A DNA stretch of 64,000 nt from NCBI GenBank assembly GCA_011800155.1, contig CM022372.1:2666001-2730000 (forward strand), given 5' to 3'. The position numbers and the translations under genes were made by a program. A model generated the notes under the pieces. It worked only from the letters and a program-made list of their open reading frames with translations, made no database searches and was not told where the DNA came from. Positions within the stretch are counted from its first letter, which is position 1; each line of letters starts with the position of its first letter. Shown one piece after another: positions 1 to 12,499 of this stretch. This stretch comes from Flammulina velutipes. Lineage: Eukaryota; Basidiomycota; Agaricomycetes; Agaricales; Physalacriaceae.

Positions 1-2065
1 GATAGTTCGGAGACGATGCAGTCATTGATTATACAGAGTTGGCGTAGTGGTTCAGAATTAGGGAGGACGTTTTGAGGCAGTATGCTTGTTATGACCTGCT
101 TCAATGGGACCGTGTCATGAGTAATCAGCACCCCACCAGAAAATGGAGGAGATGTCCGCTCAGTATTGTCCCATGAATCAAGGGCGAGTCGACAGAGTGA
201 TAGTTTGAGGTTTTTGTCTTCAAGATCCATAGGCATGAATTGTTGCCAGAGCGTGGATGGAAGATGGATTGGGCGCCCTGCACTATACTGCTGTATGATA
301 TGCATGAACAAATCTTTGGAATACCAGTCCCGGGGTTCCCCTCCCCGAGATTTCACAGATATCGCTGGCACGTAGGTCAGAATGGCAGCAAGGATGTGAA
401 AAGGAGGCTTGAATGCCTTTGCATCTGCCTCCCACCACGGGCACCGAGTTTGAGGTTCTTTGATATGTCTCTGGGCGCGTAAAAGCCGCTCAGCGCGACT
501 TTCTTGACCTGGAAGGATTGACCACAAGTCGAAATTTCCACTTGCATGTTTGCGCCCATGGATCACTTCCTCTAAAGCTTGCTTCAAGTCGGTGTTAATT
601 GTGGCCATTCGATCGGAGACATTGTCGGAAAGGCAGCCCAAGGACTGCAGGACGATGCTCTTGGTCGGTGAGTTGGACGTCATTTGGTAGAGCCACACAA
701 GAGCATCAGCTGCGATACCCTCTGCAACTTCATCACCCGTTGCAGCAATGCGCTCTGCATCCTTGAGCGTCGGGAAGACGACCTTCGGCGAGGTAGACGG
801 GCCCACAGGTGATGCACGGAGCAGATCAGGGGTTTTGGTTTTTGAAAGCCTGTAAAGGCGCACGGCTGAAGTGGCAGCAGATGACAAGAAGGTACGGAGG
901 GCTCGGGCGGGGGCTGAAGACGATATGAATGAAAGCCACGTAAATATTGGACTCATTAGAACATTCAGGATGTCTGAGAACGGTGTTCGATATGGACATT
1001 GTGTGTGGATGATGGGGAGGATATTGGACACTGCGTACATTGCATATATAATGACAGTGATAAAGCCAACGATGGTAGCGAGGGGAACATTGAGAGGAAT
1101 GAGGAAGACCACAAGGCCGGCTAGAAAGAGTGCGAGTGCGACATGGAGGACGATGGGAAGGGTGCCAATGATAGTGAGGACGTGCCATTTCCGCAGGCCA
1201 TCGAACCGGTAGAAGCGAATGAGGCTGCGATCACGGGCTGTACCAGATATGAATGACATGTACTGGTAGAGCCACTGCTTGACGAGGACGGCCATCAGTG
1301 CAGTACCAAGGCTCAGTGAGAGGCTCGTGAACCAGAGTGCATTGACCCAGACGTCAAAACCTGAGGGTCCGGAAGTCATCTCGCTCGAGGAGATGTCGTC
1401 GATGGGGGTGCCATTGATGAGCGCGCGCTGTAGTGTGACCATCTCAAGCAGAAGAGAGGTCGAAACTGCGGGGAAATTGTTGGATAGGGCTTGAGATGTT
1501 TGTGCGACAAAGGTGGTAAGGACTGCAGAAAAAAGACCAGCCTGTGAAAATATGTCAGAGGAGAGGGCGGGCAGAGAACGGTATACGCACAAAAACCAAG
1601 AGTAAGTCCAGACCGTCCCGAGCCTCGACGACCATGTCGTTGTCAAAAACCTCGCATTCGTCCAGGTTTACTCTCCAAACGCGAGCGTTGGGCCCCAGTT
1701 CCTCGTAGATGGGATCCTCGGGGTACTTTGCCTCGAAGTCAAACTTGCCTGGAAGGCGCGTTCAATATAGACATTTTCAAAAAACCAAAGGACATACCGA
1801 TCCTGGGTTGGTTGTCGTGGACATGTAATCCAAATCGCTTCCTGTCCGGATGAGTCGCCGACGGGCGAGAAGGAGACGGACTGGGTGTACGATTTGGGCG
1901 GCGAATATGCGGGGAGACAGGACGACGACGACTGGAGTTTCGACTTTCCGATGTTTGCTGTGCTGCATCCCGGTAACACGTCTGCTGTGCTGCCTCCCGA
2001 TAGGACGTTCGACGAGAACGGTTCGACAACGAGCGACTTCGAGAGCTCCTGGGTAGCGACGGCAT
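1..2065 (-). CDS. DUF6535 multi-pass membrane protein, copy A (3' end cut by window)
   Basis: This is the first of three paralogues with the fungal DUF6535 domain; no biochemical role is known for the family. The start MPSLPRSS at 2065 is shared with the other copies and opens a Ser/Arg-rich cytosolic leader. Two short introns follow, and the second exon reads through PEDPIYEELGPNAR. The domain proper carries the motif DVWVNALWFTSL, then a Lys-Gln-Trp-Leu-Tyr patch, the RDRSLIRFYRFDGL signature and four to five hydrophobic segments (roughly 1320-960). A long soluble C-terminal part begins near 840 and stays open to base 1, so the gene continues off the left edge. It is transcribed away from the F-box gene at 2853. 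It differs from copies B and C by small in-frame changes only, so it looks functional. Function unknown; the domain call is firm. Confidence 0.85.
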
Positions 2066-2852
2066 GTGGCTAGTGGTGGTGGGAACTGGGAAAGAGCTGT
2101 CAAGCGCTGTACACATCAGCTCGTGTCCTGGGTTCGGCGGCTATTTGCTGGCTTCTTCCGAACGGCAATGTTATAGACCACAGTAGACGCCTTGCAAGGG
2201 ATTGTGTCCTTTGCCATATGTAAGGAGTGATGACCGTCAAGTCGCAGATGGATGCTTTCGGCTGGGAAAGTCGAGGTAGATACCAAGGTTTCTGTCAGGA
2301 CAGAGCTTCCTGATCACAAACTGTCAGTAAAGCGACGCGGCAAGCCGTTATCAACTAACCTGATCCGACAATGATTCAAGCCGACATATCAATAGCTTTA
2401 TTCGGCGTTCCCGAGCAGTTGCCGACGTGTACAGTCGAGTGGTAGATGGTATGTGGTAGACAGCGTGTAAAGGGATCTTCAGGCGTCCACAAGCGAGCGA
2501 TGCCAGTCTTCACGGTGATTTTCGGCCAGCTTGATTTTCAGCCAGCCCGTAATGAACAAGATGTTCGAATTTCGAGTTACAGCATGTACTCGACGCGTAG
2601 GGGTAAGCACTAAACGTTGAACCTGAGAGAGCAGCGAGTCAGAGATGAGACTTAGTGAGGTGGGACGAAGCGAGACGCACTTTTCGTTACTGCATTCCTG
2701 TCGATCGTTGACGAGCTGATTTGGTTTAGCGAACTTGGAGAAACATTGTTGAACTTGCTGCCTTCCAACTGTCCGGCTGCGTCTTTGTGGTTGGCGGTGA
2801 TGATGGTGTAAAGCAGAGTTTGATATCTTGTCTTCCGACCACCATCAAAGCT
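2066..2852. other. divergent intergenic region between DUF6535 copy A and F-box copy 1
   Basis: No gene is seen in these 787 bases. The right half resembles the interval at 20273-20767 (both contain an ATTTCGAGTTACRG word followed by a CGYGTAGGGGTAARCACTA-like stretch), so the duplication that made the modules included this spacer. Confidence 0.6.
2801..2818 (+). promoter_or_regulatory. conserved F-box-module core promoter box
   Basis: The 18-mer TGATGGTGTAAAGCAGAG lies 35 bases before the F-box start codon. Nearly the same box stands before all the other F-box copies or relics (11573, 16965, 20705), each followed by a CCGACCACCA-like word. The GGTRTAAAGC core resembles a degenerate TATA element. 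Its conservation upstream of diverged reading frames suggests a promoter, but this is inference. Confidence 0.5.
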
Positions 2853-3690
2853 ATGGTATCAGTCCCAAAACTCCCTTACGAGCTCGTTCGCTTGATATTC
2901 GAACTCGCGACTTCGGAAAATCACCACACAGCGTTTACCCTCGTCCTGGTCTCACGAGTGTCGCGTAATTGGTGCGTAGCCATCCATCCGCCGCTACGTT
3001 TCTCTTACTTATGTTTGCTAGGCTTGAACACCAACTATACCCCAAAGTGCATCTCTCATGCCAAGCAGAAGAAGAGGCGTTCGAAAGAAGTAGAATCGCT
3101 CGCGACGACGATGCATTCATCGCAAACGCCTTTCGGCAACTTTACGCCACACCGAATACGACATTGCTGGCTGTCTGCACCAATATAACCCACCTCTCTC
3201 TAAGGCCATATGCTGATGAGGACCCTGCTCCCATATCCCTGCGCCATCTCGAAAATATCAAGTACCTGGCTCTCGGGTTTGACAGTATCATCTCTCCAGA
3301 TACTTCGCCACCAAACATCACACACTTGCAGCTGTACCATACTACTTCAACGTTTACGGTCCCCGAATTTGTGCATACGTGCCCCGCTCTTTCCCATATC
3401 ATGATTGACTGGACTACCTTCGATTATTACGATGTCGTCGCCGCCTCTCTATCACTCCTCTTGGACCGTCTCCCCCTGCAACACCTCCACTCTGCCGTAG
3501 CATTGCATGATGCCATGTCCTTCTTAACACAATACGAACTAAGCTCCAGGCGCAATATCCTCGCCTCTTTCTAGTCGACTGCCGCGCTGGTAGCCCACTG
3601 CAGGGCATGATGAAATGCAACGCGTCCTTGATCTCGCGGTTCGAGTTCTGGGACAACATGGAGGAGTTTTTAGCGAGAACGCGGGCTTAG
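2853..3690 (+). pseudogene. F-box-type protein, copy 1, frameshifted near the C terminus
   Basis: The N-terminal exon reads LPYELVRLIFELATSE and ends at VSRNW, the usual Agaricomycete F-box leader that would bind a Skp1-like adaptor of an SCF ubiquitin ligase. A 50-base GTGCGT...TAG intron follows. Exon 2 carries leucine-rich segments such as NITHLSLRPYADED and LENIKYLALGFDS. Compared with the copy at 20768, four bases are missing near 3540-3560 (14 bases against 18 between matching blocks). The frame therefore ends at 3574 instead of near 3690, losing a conserved end with the sense FEFWDNMEEFLART that is still legible in another frame. Without that indel it would be a protein of about 260 residues. 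Substrate unknown. Confidence 0.7.
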
Positions 3691-4601
3691 GAACTCTATA
3701 ATGACGCGTTCTCCCTTACAACTTTCCCTCACACGTTGCTAGCAGCTGGTAAGAATTTTATCTCCCTTCGCCAATTTCTAACCAAGGTTCCTCAGGGAAG
3801 AAGCCGTTTGGTATGCCAACGTATGAGCGAAGCCAATGGCGACACATTCGAGATACTAGCACGGAATGACGCCCCCCATCATATCGCATTTCGGCCCAGA
3901 AATACTCTCCCGACGCGCCAACGCAATCCATCTATCCCTCCAAGGACCTACATCCCCACGCCGTCCTCAACATCTCAGATCTCTCATCCTCGATGAACTG
4001 TCGGCTACCATCTCGCGGCCACGACCTTGGCGAGGGATGTCCCCTGCCCGTCGCCGTCCTGGATTGTTTGGGTGCCGCGGAGGTATTCTTTGAGTGTCCA
4101 TCCCTTGACCTCTACCCGAATCAACGCCAGATAGTTCGTTCGCTTTCCCTTAGAGCGATTGGACGCGTTGAGGATGTTGCAAGCACATTAGATATGGGAC
4201 TGGGTAGCGGGCTTTGGGATGACGTGAACTACGAGGGATCCACATGGCTGCTTCTTGACTTTGGGACGAGGGCTTGCAGACGACAAAGGATATCGCCCTC
4301 CGAGCCAGTCAAGACGTACTTCATACCAGTGTTGAACTCTACGTGTTGGGGGCATTCGAGGATGTCTCTCTCGAGTGCTGGGATGGGGTGGATAGCAAGC
4401 TTTTGATTCTCGTCTCGTGCATTTCGGATGTTCGTATTACTCTATCTATAAGTTACGGACGTTCAATTCAATTGCTTCGTTGTAGAAGTTACACATATCT
4501 GTATTTAAAAACTCACGGGTTCTTCCTTCCAAACTTCTGGATATATCTCATTCCGGTCAGTACGATGGACACCTGCATTGCAGAGCCGCGAGCACAGGTG
4601 G
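3691..4601 (+). pseudogene. degraded coding remnant between F-box copy 1 and DUF6535 copy B
   Basis: No intact gene is present. Between about 3860 and 4410 the plus strand has protein-like stretches that hop frames: one with AIHLSLQGPTSP and LRSLILDE, one with LDLYPNQRQIVRSLSLR, and one with VELYVLGAFEDVSLECWDG. Leucine-rich, LRR-like phrases that change frame suggest a decayed gene, possibly another F-box/LRR protein. The assignment is weak. From 4420 to 4600 nothing is recognised. Confidence 0.3.
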
Positions 4602-7600
4602 TCAAACCATACTATCATCCCCAGCCGGTGCAAGCAATAACGATGGCCCAGCCATCCTAGCGGTTGTGTGGCGCGACTCGCTTGCTGACGTTCGAGATGA
4701 ACGCTCATTGGAAGGGCCAGCAAGTTCAATGTCGACCGGTGCAGAGGATGAGCGTCTGAACGCGCTAGTCGACGAAACCAGTTGACGGACGCGCCTCCAA
4801 TGAGAGACTACCGTTGGCGGTTCTGGCTCACAATGCACAGATACGACTGGTCTCGTTTGGGGCTCAGAGAGAGGAGGCGCCGAAGGCGGATTTGGGAAAT
4901 TCTGGGGGGAAAGGGATCAATATTGAGGATCAGAGCCAAGATGGAGACATATATACCTCACCGAGGGAGGCAAAAAAGTCGTCTAGAACCTTGAGGGCAA
5001 ATCGCATTCTCTCTTGGATAGCCTTTATCCACCGATGATCTTTTGGTATTTGAAAATATGGCCAGTCCCATGGTTCGATGCCGATCAGGTAGTGTGTCCT
5101 TTCCTGCCAGGTGGCTCGACTTGGATCGAGGCGCATAAGTTTGAGAAGATTGTTTGCGACTTCCTGCCTTTTACTATCCTCATCATCTCTCTCAAACGAG
5201 AGCGGAACAACCCTTTCTACAGCAAAAAGCCGACAGACAGTGAAGAGTCTATCTGGCTCCGCGCCAAGGAATTCCAGGCATTGACGAGTAAGAGCTGGAT
5301 GGTGAGAGCCTCGAGCAAGCCCGCTCACGAAAGAGGCAACAACATAACAAAGGTAGTTTGGAGATCGGAGAGAAAACTCTGTCCGAGGAGAGAAGAGCGG
5401 TGATTCTGAGCCACATAAAAAGGTATAATAGGCAGTGGTGCTCTCGACGTCTAGGCTGAATGCACGTTCCAAAATGGAGAAGATGTCATAGCGAGACGTG
5501 TCTGCCACCACCGACGACCAACACAACTCCGAGAAGAGCTTCATGAACAATTTGACGCTAGGAACACTTTTGGGACCACAATTCACCGAATAGTTTGCGA
5601 CAACAGAGTCGTAACACCGAATGAGAACATCGATATGGCTCAGCCCGTCCCACCAATCACCGACAAAGACCTCCAGCATGCACTTCTCTGCACGCCGACA
5701 AACGGCTGCGGAATCGCCAGAAGTACCATCATTCGGCAGTTGGATACGATTCCAAATATCCAGGAGGGCTGAAATGGCATCGGCTGTGACAAGATCCCTA
5801 TTGGTTGATAGTTCGGAGACGATGCAGTCATTGATTATACAGAGTCCGTGTAGTGGTTCAGAACCCGGCAGGTCGTTTTGAGGGAGTATGCTTGTTATGA
5901 TCTGCTTCAAGTTCAATGGTACCGTATCATGAGTAATTAGCACCCCGCTGGAAAATGGAGGAGGTGTCCGCTCAGTATTGTCCCATGAATCAAGGGCGAG
6001 TCGACAGAGTGGTAGTTTGGGGTTTGTGTCTTCAAGAATCCACTCGATTTCAGGCATGAATCGTTGCCAGAGCGCGGATGGAAGATGGATTGGGCTCCCT
6101 GCACCATACTCCTGTATGATATGCACAAGCAAATCCCTGGAATACCAGGCCCGGTGTTCCCCTCCCCGAGATTTCACAGATTTCGCCGGCGTACAGGTCA
6201 GAAGGGCGGCAAGGATGTGGAAAGGAGGCTTGAATGCCTCTGCATCTGCCTCCCACCAGTCACGCTTTGGAGGCGCTTTGACATGTCTCTGGGCGCGTAA
6301 AAGCCGCTCAGCGCGAATTTCTTGACCTGGTCGAATTGACCAGTAACGGGGTTTATGAATCACTTCCTCTAAAGCTTTCTCCAAGTCGGAGTTGACCGCA
6401 ACCAATCGATTCGAGACATCATCAGAAAGGCAGCCCAAGGACTGTAGGACAATGCTCTTGGTCGGTGGATTCGAGGTCATTTGGTGAAGCCACACAAGAG
6501 CATCAGCTGCAATACCCTCTGCGACTTCATCGCCCGTCGCAGCAATGCGCTCTGTGTCCTTGAGTGTCAGGAAGACGACCTTTGGGAACGTAGATAGATG
6601 CGAGGAAGTTTCTTTTAGTTGAATGGAAGTTTTGAATATCCTGGTGGAGAAGATTTTGTAGAGGCGCGCGACTGAGGCAATTGCAGACGTGAAGAATGTA
6701 TGGAGGGCTCGCGCGGGGCCTGAGGATAATATGAAGGAAAGCAAGGTGAATATCGGACGCATTAAGACATTGAGAATGTCCGAGAAGGGCGTGCGATAAG
6801 GACATTGGGTGTAGATGATAGGGAGGATGTTTGACACCGTGTACATTGTGTATATTACAACAGTGATGAAGCCAACGATGGTAGCGAGGGGGATATTGAG
6901 AGGGATGAGGAAGACGACGAGGCCGGCTAGGAACAATCCAAGTGCGATGTGGAGGACAATGGGGAGAGTCCCTATGATAGTGAGGACATGCCATTTGCGC
7001 AGGCCGTCGAACCGGTAGAAGCGAATGAGGCTGCGGTCACGGGCTGTACCAGAAACAATTGACATGTACTGGTAGAGCCACTGCTTGACGAGGACGGCCA
7101 TCAACGCGGTACCGAGGCTCAGCGTGAGGCTCGTGAACCAGAGTGCATTGACCCAGACGTCAAAGCCAGACGGCCCGGAAGTCATCTCGCTAGACGATAT
7201 GTCGTCGATGGGGGTGCCATTGATGAGTGCGCGCTGTAGTGTGACCATCTCAAGCAGAAGAGAGGTCGAAACTGCGGGGAAATTGTTGGAGAGCGCTTGA
7301 GATGTTTGTGTGACGAAGGTGGTGAGAACAGCAGAAAAAAGACCAGCCTATGAAGATACTTATGAGAAAAGATTGAGGGCGGAGAAGGGTATACACACGA
7401 AAACCAAGAGCAAATCCAGACCGTCCCGAGCCTCGACGACCATATCATTATCGAAAACCTCACACTCATCCAAGTTCACTCTCCAAACGCGGGCGTTGGG
7501 CCCCAGTTCTTCGTAGATAGGATCCTCAGGGTATTTTTCTTCAAAGTCAAACTTGCCTGAAAAGTATGTTTAATACAGACAATTTGAAGAACGAAGGGGA

Positions 7601-7852
7601 CATCATACCGATCTTTTGTTGAGTATCATGGACATGTAATCCAAATCGCTTCCTGTCCGGATGAGTCGCAGATGGACGAGTAGGAGATGGGCTGGGTGTA
7701 CGATGCGGGCGATGATCATGCGCGGAGGCCGGACGACGACGACGACTGGAGTTTCGACTTTCCGATGTTTGCTGTGCTGCGTCCCGATAGGACGCTCGAC
7801 GAGAGAGGTTCGACAACGAGCGACTTCGAGAGCTCCTGGGTAACGACGGCAT
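4602..7852 (-). CDS. DUF6535 multi-pass membrane protein, copy B
   Basis: This is a complete paralogue. Exons inferred from frame and GT-AG borders are about 7852-7610, 7556-7399, 7347-4957 and 4901-4602. The leader MPSLPRSSRSRSLSN is Ser/Arg-rich. Exon 2 joins into the DUF6535 domain with DVWVNALWFTSL, KQWLYQYMSIV, ARDRSLIRFYRFDGLRKW and several long hydrophobic segments (residues roughly 150-290), so the N-terminal third should sit in a membrane. The following 600 residues are soluble and end in DDFFASLGE. The last exon adds a Pro/Ser-rich tail reading WRRVRQLVSST and ending DDSMV. The splice into the tail uses GAG|GTATAT, matching copy C. Function unknown. Confidence 0.88.
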
Positions 7853-8537
7853 TGGGGCGGGCCAGTGATGGTAGAACTGCAAAAAAAAGACTGTGTGGAC
7901 ATGTTTCCTTCCACATCAACTCGTGTCCTCAGTTCAGCGGCAATTTGTTGTCTCCTTTTGACAGCAATGTTTTGATGCGTACGCGATGTGTATAGAAGGC
8001 ATTAGACGCCTGCTCACTGCACCGGTGATGGAGGACAAGCAGCTAGACCTTAGTGAATTTGCTTTTCCGCCTGAGTCATATCGGTTTAGGAAGTGCGAGA
8101 CGAAGTGGATGCTTTTCGGGGAACGGCAAAGGCAGGAAGGTCAAAGAGCGAGATGATACCCATGGGGTACATATATGTGATGTGGCCTTTTCGGAACGTC
8201 TCTGTATTTTCGTGAAAATGTTTGATATTCGATTAAAATAATCTTTGTGGTGTTTTAGAGTCATCGCCTGAGAAATGGAGAGAGGCGTAGAACGTACTCA
8301 GTACAGATAATTTTTCTCGTTGGTGACCATGGGCGTTGGTGGTCAAGAAGAAAGCGATCAAACCATGTCACAACCAACGAAACTACAGCTAGCTTGATTA
8401 TTTGAAAGTAAGTAGTGTACATTCCAGACCGAAGAGCTATAACTCTCTTCCAGTTGGTGGACATCCAGGCTCATAATTCAATGTACCGCTCACAACGCTA
8501 CGTCGGCGGGATGCGTACAGCAAACATGATTATATCG
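7853..8537. other. intergenic, upstream of DUF6535 copy B and downstream of the kexin gene
   Basis: No gene is supported. A minus-strand open stretch at 8261-8464 has a hydrophobic segment (IIKLAVVSLVVTWFD). It could in principle be a spliced 3' exon supplying the membrane anchor the kexin model lacks, but no splice sites make this compelling. Confidence 0.4.
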
Positions 8538-10745
8538 TCAGTCCGACTCGAACGTATAATCAGCAGTTATACCTTCCTCCTCCTCCCCCTCCTCTGGCTC
8601 ACCATCCGATTCAACGCCAAACGTACTTCTCCCAGGCGGAGGGAAAACACCATAGTCATCCGCAGGCATCTCATAAATACTATCCCACCCTCTCTCATTC
8701 GCACATCCCCAGAAAATCATGCTAAACCCGATGATTCTACCCGTCGCTTTCGAGATATGCTTCTCCTTCTGGTCATTGACCTTGAGAGTCCATTCTCCGA
8801 CGGGACTCTCTCCCCTGCAAGTACAACAATCAACACATATTCGTTGCTATAGACCGAGAGGTAAGATACTCACCAATGCTTCACCGACATAAACGTCCAC
8901 CCCCGCAGCCCCGTCTTGGCCCTATCTTCCCTCCGACGCGTCGCCAATCTACTTTTCCTCCCAGACGGGCTAACAAGCGTAACCTCAACATCACCCCTCT
9001 TCTGATGCCTAACCCACACCCTCACCTCCACCTTCTCGATCTTCCCAAAATTCTGCTTCTCCGCCATCTCCTCAGTAACAACCACAGGCGTCGACACTCC
9101 CCGTTTGTTAAGACGGTCACCTCCAGAGAACTTCCCATTATGATCCATAGTCCCTTCGGCGAACTGGTATATATTCGACTCGATCCAAGTCCGCGCCGGG
9201 ACGGTTCTCCAGTCCTTGGCAGCGGTGACCAATGCCAGACCGTCGAGCACCCCGAACCCGAGTTTTTCGTTGTATTTACGACCAGCGACAGCAGTCCAGC
9301 CGCCCCCGATGAACTTGGAAGTCTCCACGACGAGGTACTCGATATCGCGCCACGTGAGATCGGGATTTGCTTCCAAGGCGAGCGCGAAGATGCCAGAAGC
9401 GGCAGCGGCAGCGGCGGAGGTCCCACCAAAATAATCGTAGCAAGATTCATCGGTACCGATATTGAGGCTGAACTTGAAGCATGTCAGATTCGAAGAATGA
9501 CTGCAGCTTGGAGTTGGACGTACAATCCGCGACGTATATTCTGCGTTGCTGCTGTAGGCCGCCGCCATGACAGCCGTACACGGAGAAGAATCAGTTACGT
9601 GTCTCCCATTCTTGTCCACAGCACCGAGAGTAATCGTATATATACTACATTCAAGTCCTGTCAGCCAGAAACAGATGGAATATCCAGCTCTCACCTATTA
9701 GCCCAGCCGTTATAGTTGCAATTGCTATCCCGTGCATCCTCATTGCCAGACGCGGTCACATATATGCTTCCCTTCCTATTCCTACCATAGGTGACGCCGT
9801 ACAGGTAAGCCTGCTTCGTAACGTATGGCGGACTCTCGAAATTGCCCATGCCGTGGGCACTGCTATAGATATCCACATCTTGAGCGTCATAGTTTAACGC
9901 TGCGGCCTCGTGCATATCATACATGCCAAGGGGTCCCTTGACACGAAGGCCTGCTACCTTTGACTCGTACGCGATACCCACACCACAGAGCTCATTCTTT
10001 GCAGCTGCGATAACCCCGGCGACGGCGGTGCCATGGTAGAAAGGTGCGCTCGGTACAGGGAGCTTTGTCGCACCTCCGACAAAGTCATACGAGTGGTCCG
10101 CGTCCTACGCCGATGTTCATTGTCGAATGGTATGTATTAGATACGTCCACATACAAAGTTTCTTATGAGGTCCTTGTGATCGTACTTCAGCCCATCATCA
10201 ATAACAGCGACGAGGACACCCTTGCCAGTATATCCATACTGATCCCACACCCGAGGGACATTCACCGAGTAGTCGGGATCTATGAGAGACCACTGTTCGG
10301 GGAATGCTGGGTCCTTGATGCCTAGACGCTGTGCAACGGTATAGGGGTTGGCGCGCAAAGGAGGGGGCCGGACGCGCTTTGCGAAAGGGGGTCCGTTTTG
10401 AGTGACCATGCGGGGTATTTGGCGGGAGATGTGCTTTACAGCTAAAGACATGCTTTCGGATCGTCGCGAAATCGATGCTCGACGTCGCATTGCCCAGTAG
10501 GACTCGATTACGGGGTCGGCTTTTGTATCTCTCGCATCTAGAGAAAGTGTCTCTGTATCGCTCTGTGCAAGCCACATGTCCTCGAGTGTTCCAACGCGGT
10601 CCACGATCCGGAGGCCAAGATGGTTTGCTACGTCGGCCAGCGACGCGTGAGTTGGATCGTGGTGAAGGATGTAATGGTTATGTGCGCTGTCGAGGACAAC
10701 AGCGGAGACTGCGCAGGCCAGAGCTAGTGTGATGATGAACCACAT
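8538..10745 (-). CDS. kexin-type subtilisin-like serine protease (S8B) with P domain
   Basis: The product is a proprotein convertase that would cut secretory precursors after dibasic sites, normally in the late Golgi. It begins with a signal peptide (MWFIITLALACAVSAVV), then a propeptide ending in AKR, a typical self-cleavage site. The catalytic residues are all readable across introns: Asp in VAVIDDG, His in HGTAVAGVIAA, the oxyanion Asn in TASGNED, and Ser in GGTSAAA. Kexin hallmarks include SYDFVGG and a CTAVMAAAYSS-type segment. The P domain follows and contains HWGESPVGEW, spliced across an intron at about 8873-8815. The model ends in an acidic tail with no membrane anchor, unlike classical Kex2, so the 3' end may be incomplete or the enzyme soluble. 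The Ser motif continues with alanines where most kexins have Pro-Leu. Confidence 0.9.
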
Positions 10746-11035
10746 TCTTGCGAGGTGTCGAAGCGATGAATGGTAGGATATCGGCCTTTAAGAAAGCAGC
10801 ATGACTGAGTGGATGGAGGATGGCGACTTGTATGCGTAGTATCTGACGATGTGGGATCGCCTTGACGATCAATGAAAAGTATAGCTTCTTGCGTGCATCA
10901 GTGTTGAGCTTCATCGCGAGCATAGGTTATTGGTGTTACTAAGGCGCGTTAGCTAGTGCGGTGCGGCCACATCGTTGCTGCGTACCGGATAGCTAGCCTT
11001 GGATTATCTGCGTAGACTGAGAAGAGAATCGTCAC

Positions 11036-11290
11036 ACGTCGATGGGGGTGCCGATGATGCGTGCGCTCTGCGACATAATTATTTGAAGTTGAATAGAGGT
11101 CGAAAAGGCAGGGAAGCTGCTAGAGAGATGCCTGTGCAACGATGGGGAGAAAGGACCAACCTATAAAAACGTCAGCAAAGATAATGTGCAGAGAATGGCG
11201 TACGCACGAAGGCCAAGGGCAAATGCAAGATCGTCTGGAGCTTTGATAGCCATGTCGTTATCGTAAACGCCACGTTCGTCCAAATTCACC
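11036..11290 (-). pseudogene. stripped relic of a fourth DUF6535 gene
   Basis: The bases GATGGGGGTGCCGATGATG and the following 240 bases align by eye with the exon 2 / exon 3 junction of the DUF6535 copies: the region encoding NGTPIDDIS, the AGLFSAVL exon start, the intron, and the start of exon 2. The match then stops. It has several indels and no open frame. It lies next to the F-box pseudogene at 11641 in the same head-to-head arrangement as the intact modules, so it marks a fourth module that lost most of its membrane-protein gene. Confidence 0.65.
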
Positions 11291-11572
11291 CTTCATGCGC
11301 GGCGTCAAAACGCCTACAGCGTGCGCTCGGTATGTTGATCAAGAACACCGCAAAGAGAAACATACTGAATCGATGAGAGCAAACCGAGCGATATAGATCT
11401 TTGAGGGCGTCAGAGGCGTCGACTAGCAATCTGGAAAGAAACACACAAAGCCAAGATTTTCGCCATGGTTGGTGTCCATAGTCGCTATGCACTAGAGCAC
11501 AAAATGAAGGCGGTCGTAGTTGACGATAGTCGAAATAAGAAAGCCAAGGCTCCGAGCGCCAACCGCGCAAGG

Positions 11573-11590
11573 TGATGGTGTAAAGCAAAG
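11573..11590 (+). promoter_or_regulatory. conserved F-box-module core promoter box, copy 2
   Basis: TGATGGTGTAAAGCAAAG, one base different from the box at 2801, stands 51 bases before the position of the lost start codon of the F-box pseudogene. Confidence 0.45.
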
Positions 11591-11640
11591 GTTGAATCCG
11601 ATCATTCTTGCCTTTCGACCACCACCTCCTTACCTTCCCC

Positions 11641-12450
11641 ACGGTCTCGGTCTCGCTTCCTTACAAGCTCGTTCACCTCATCTTTGAATTCACAGCCTCG
11701 GAAAATCGCCATACAGCGTTCAAACTCATCCTCGTCTCGCGGGAGACGCATAGTTGGTGCGTATCCATACATCCACCGATATCTTCCTCAGGGAACGCGG
11801 ACAGTACACCAAAGTGTCCCTCTTGAGCCACGCTGACGAAGGCATGTTCGAGAGATGCAGAACTGCACGGGACGACGACGCGTTCATCACAAGTGCCGTT
11901 CACCAACTTGCCATTCCCGGGCTCGACATTGCTTTCTCTCTGTATCACCATAACCCATCTCTCCAAGCCACGATGGTGATGATGTCAAAACCCCTCTTCC
12001 TCGCATAAAGCATCTCCAGACCTCAAATACCAGGCTTTCGACTTTGACGGGCTGGACGACCTGTCTTTATACACTCTCCAAACCTCACGCACTTCCAGTG
12101 TCACAATATCTTGCCCAGAACAACGATCTTGTGCTAGGTCTCCCGTCTCTCTCCCATGTTATGCTGGTCCTTTCTGGCCCCAACTACAACTTGAGCATAG
12201 GACGCATACCATCTTTCTGGGACGATCTGCCATTGTCTTACCATCATCGTGCGTGGTGGACACACACTGGACGAGTTGGAAATTGCTCCAGGTGCGATAT
12301 TCCCGGCTTTCACTATTGGTTGATAGCTGGTCTGGTAGCGCATCCATGAAATGCGACGCGTCTTCGATCTCGCAGTTCGAGTTGTGGGACGGCATGGAGA
12401 AGATTTTGGCAAGAACGCGAGAGGAGAACGAGGGATATAGTTGTAAGTAA
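11641..12450 (+). pseudogene. F-box-type protein, copy 2, decayed
   Basis: The leader is recognisable as LPYKLVHLIFEFTASENRHTA, but the start codon position reads ACG instead of ATG (11641). Later parts (DDDAFITSAVHQL near 11870, LPSLSHVM near 12140, KCDASSISQFELWDGMEK near 12350-12400) lie in different frames, so several indels have accumulated. The 3' end overlaps the spacing before the convergent carboxylesterase gene, whose stop is at 12500. The copy is clearly non-functional as an F-box protein. Confidence 0.75.
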
Positions 12451-12499
12451 CCCATCGCGGCGCTTGTATAACGATCAGTTCGACGTATACATAATAACA

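Noticed and set aside
8876..9715. 279-codon plus-strand open frame
   Set aside because: Antisense to the kexin catalytic and P domains, which have clear motifs on the minus strand.
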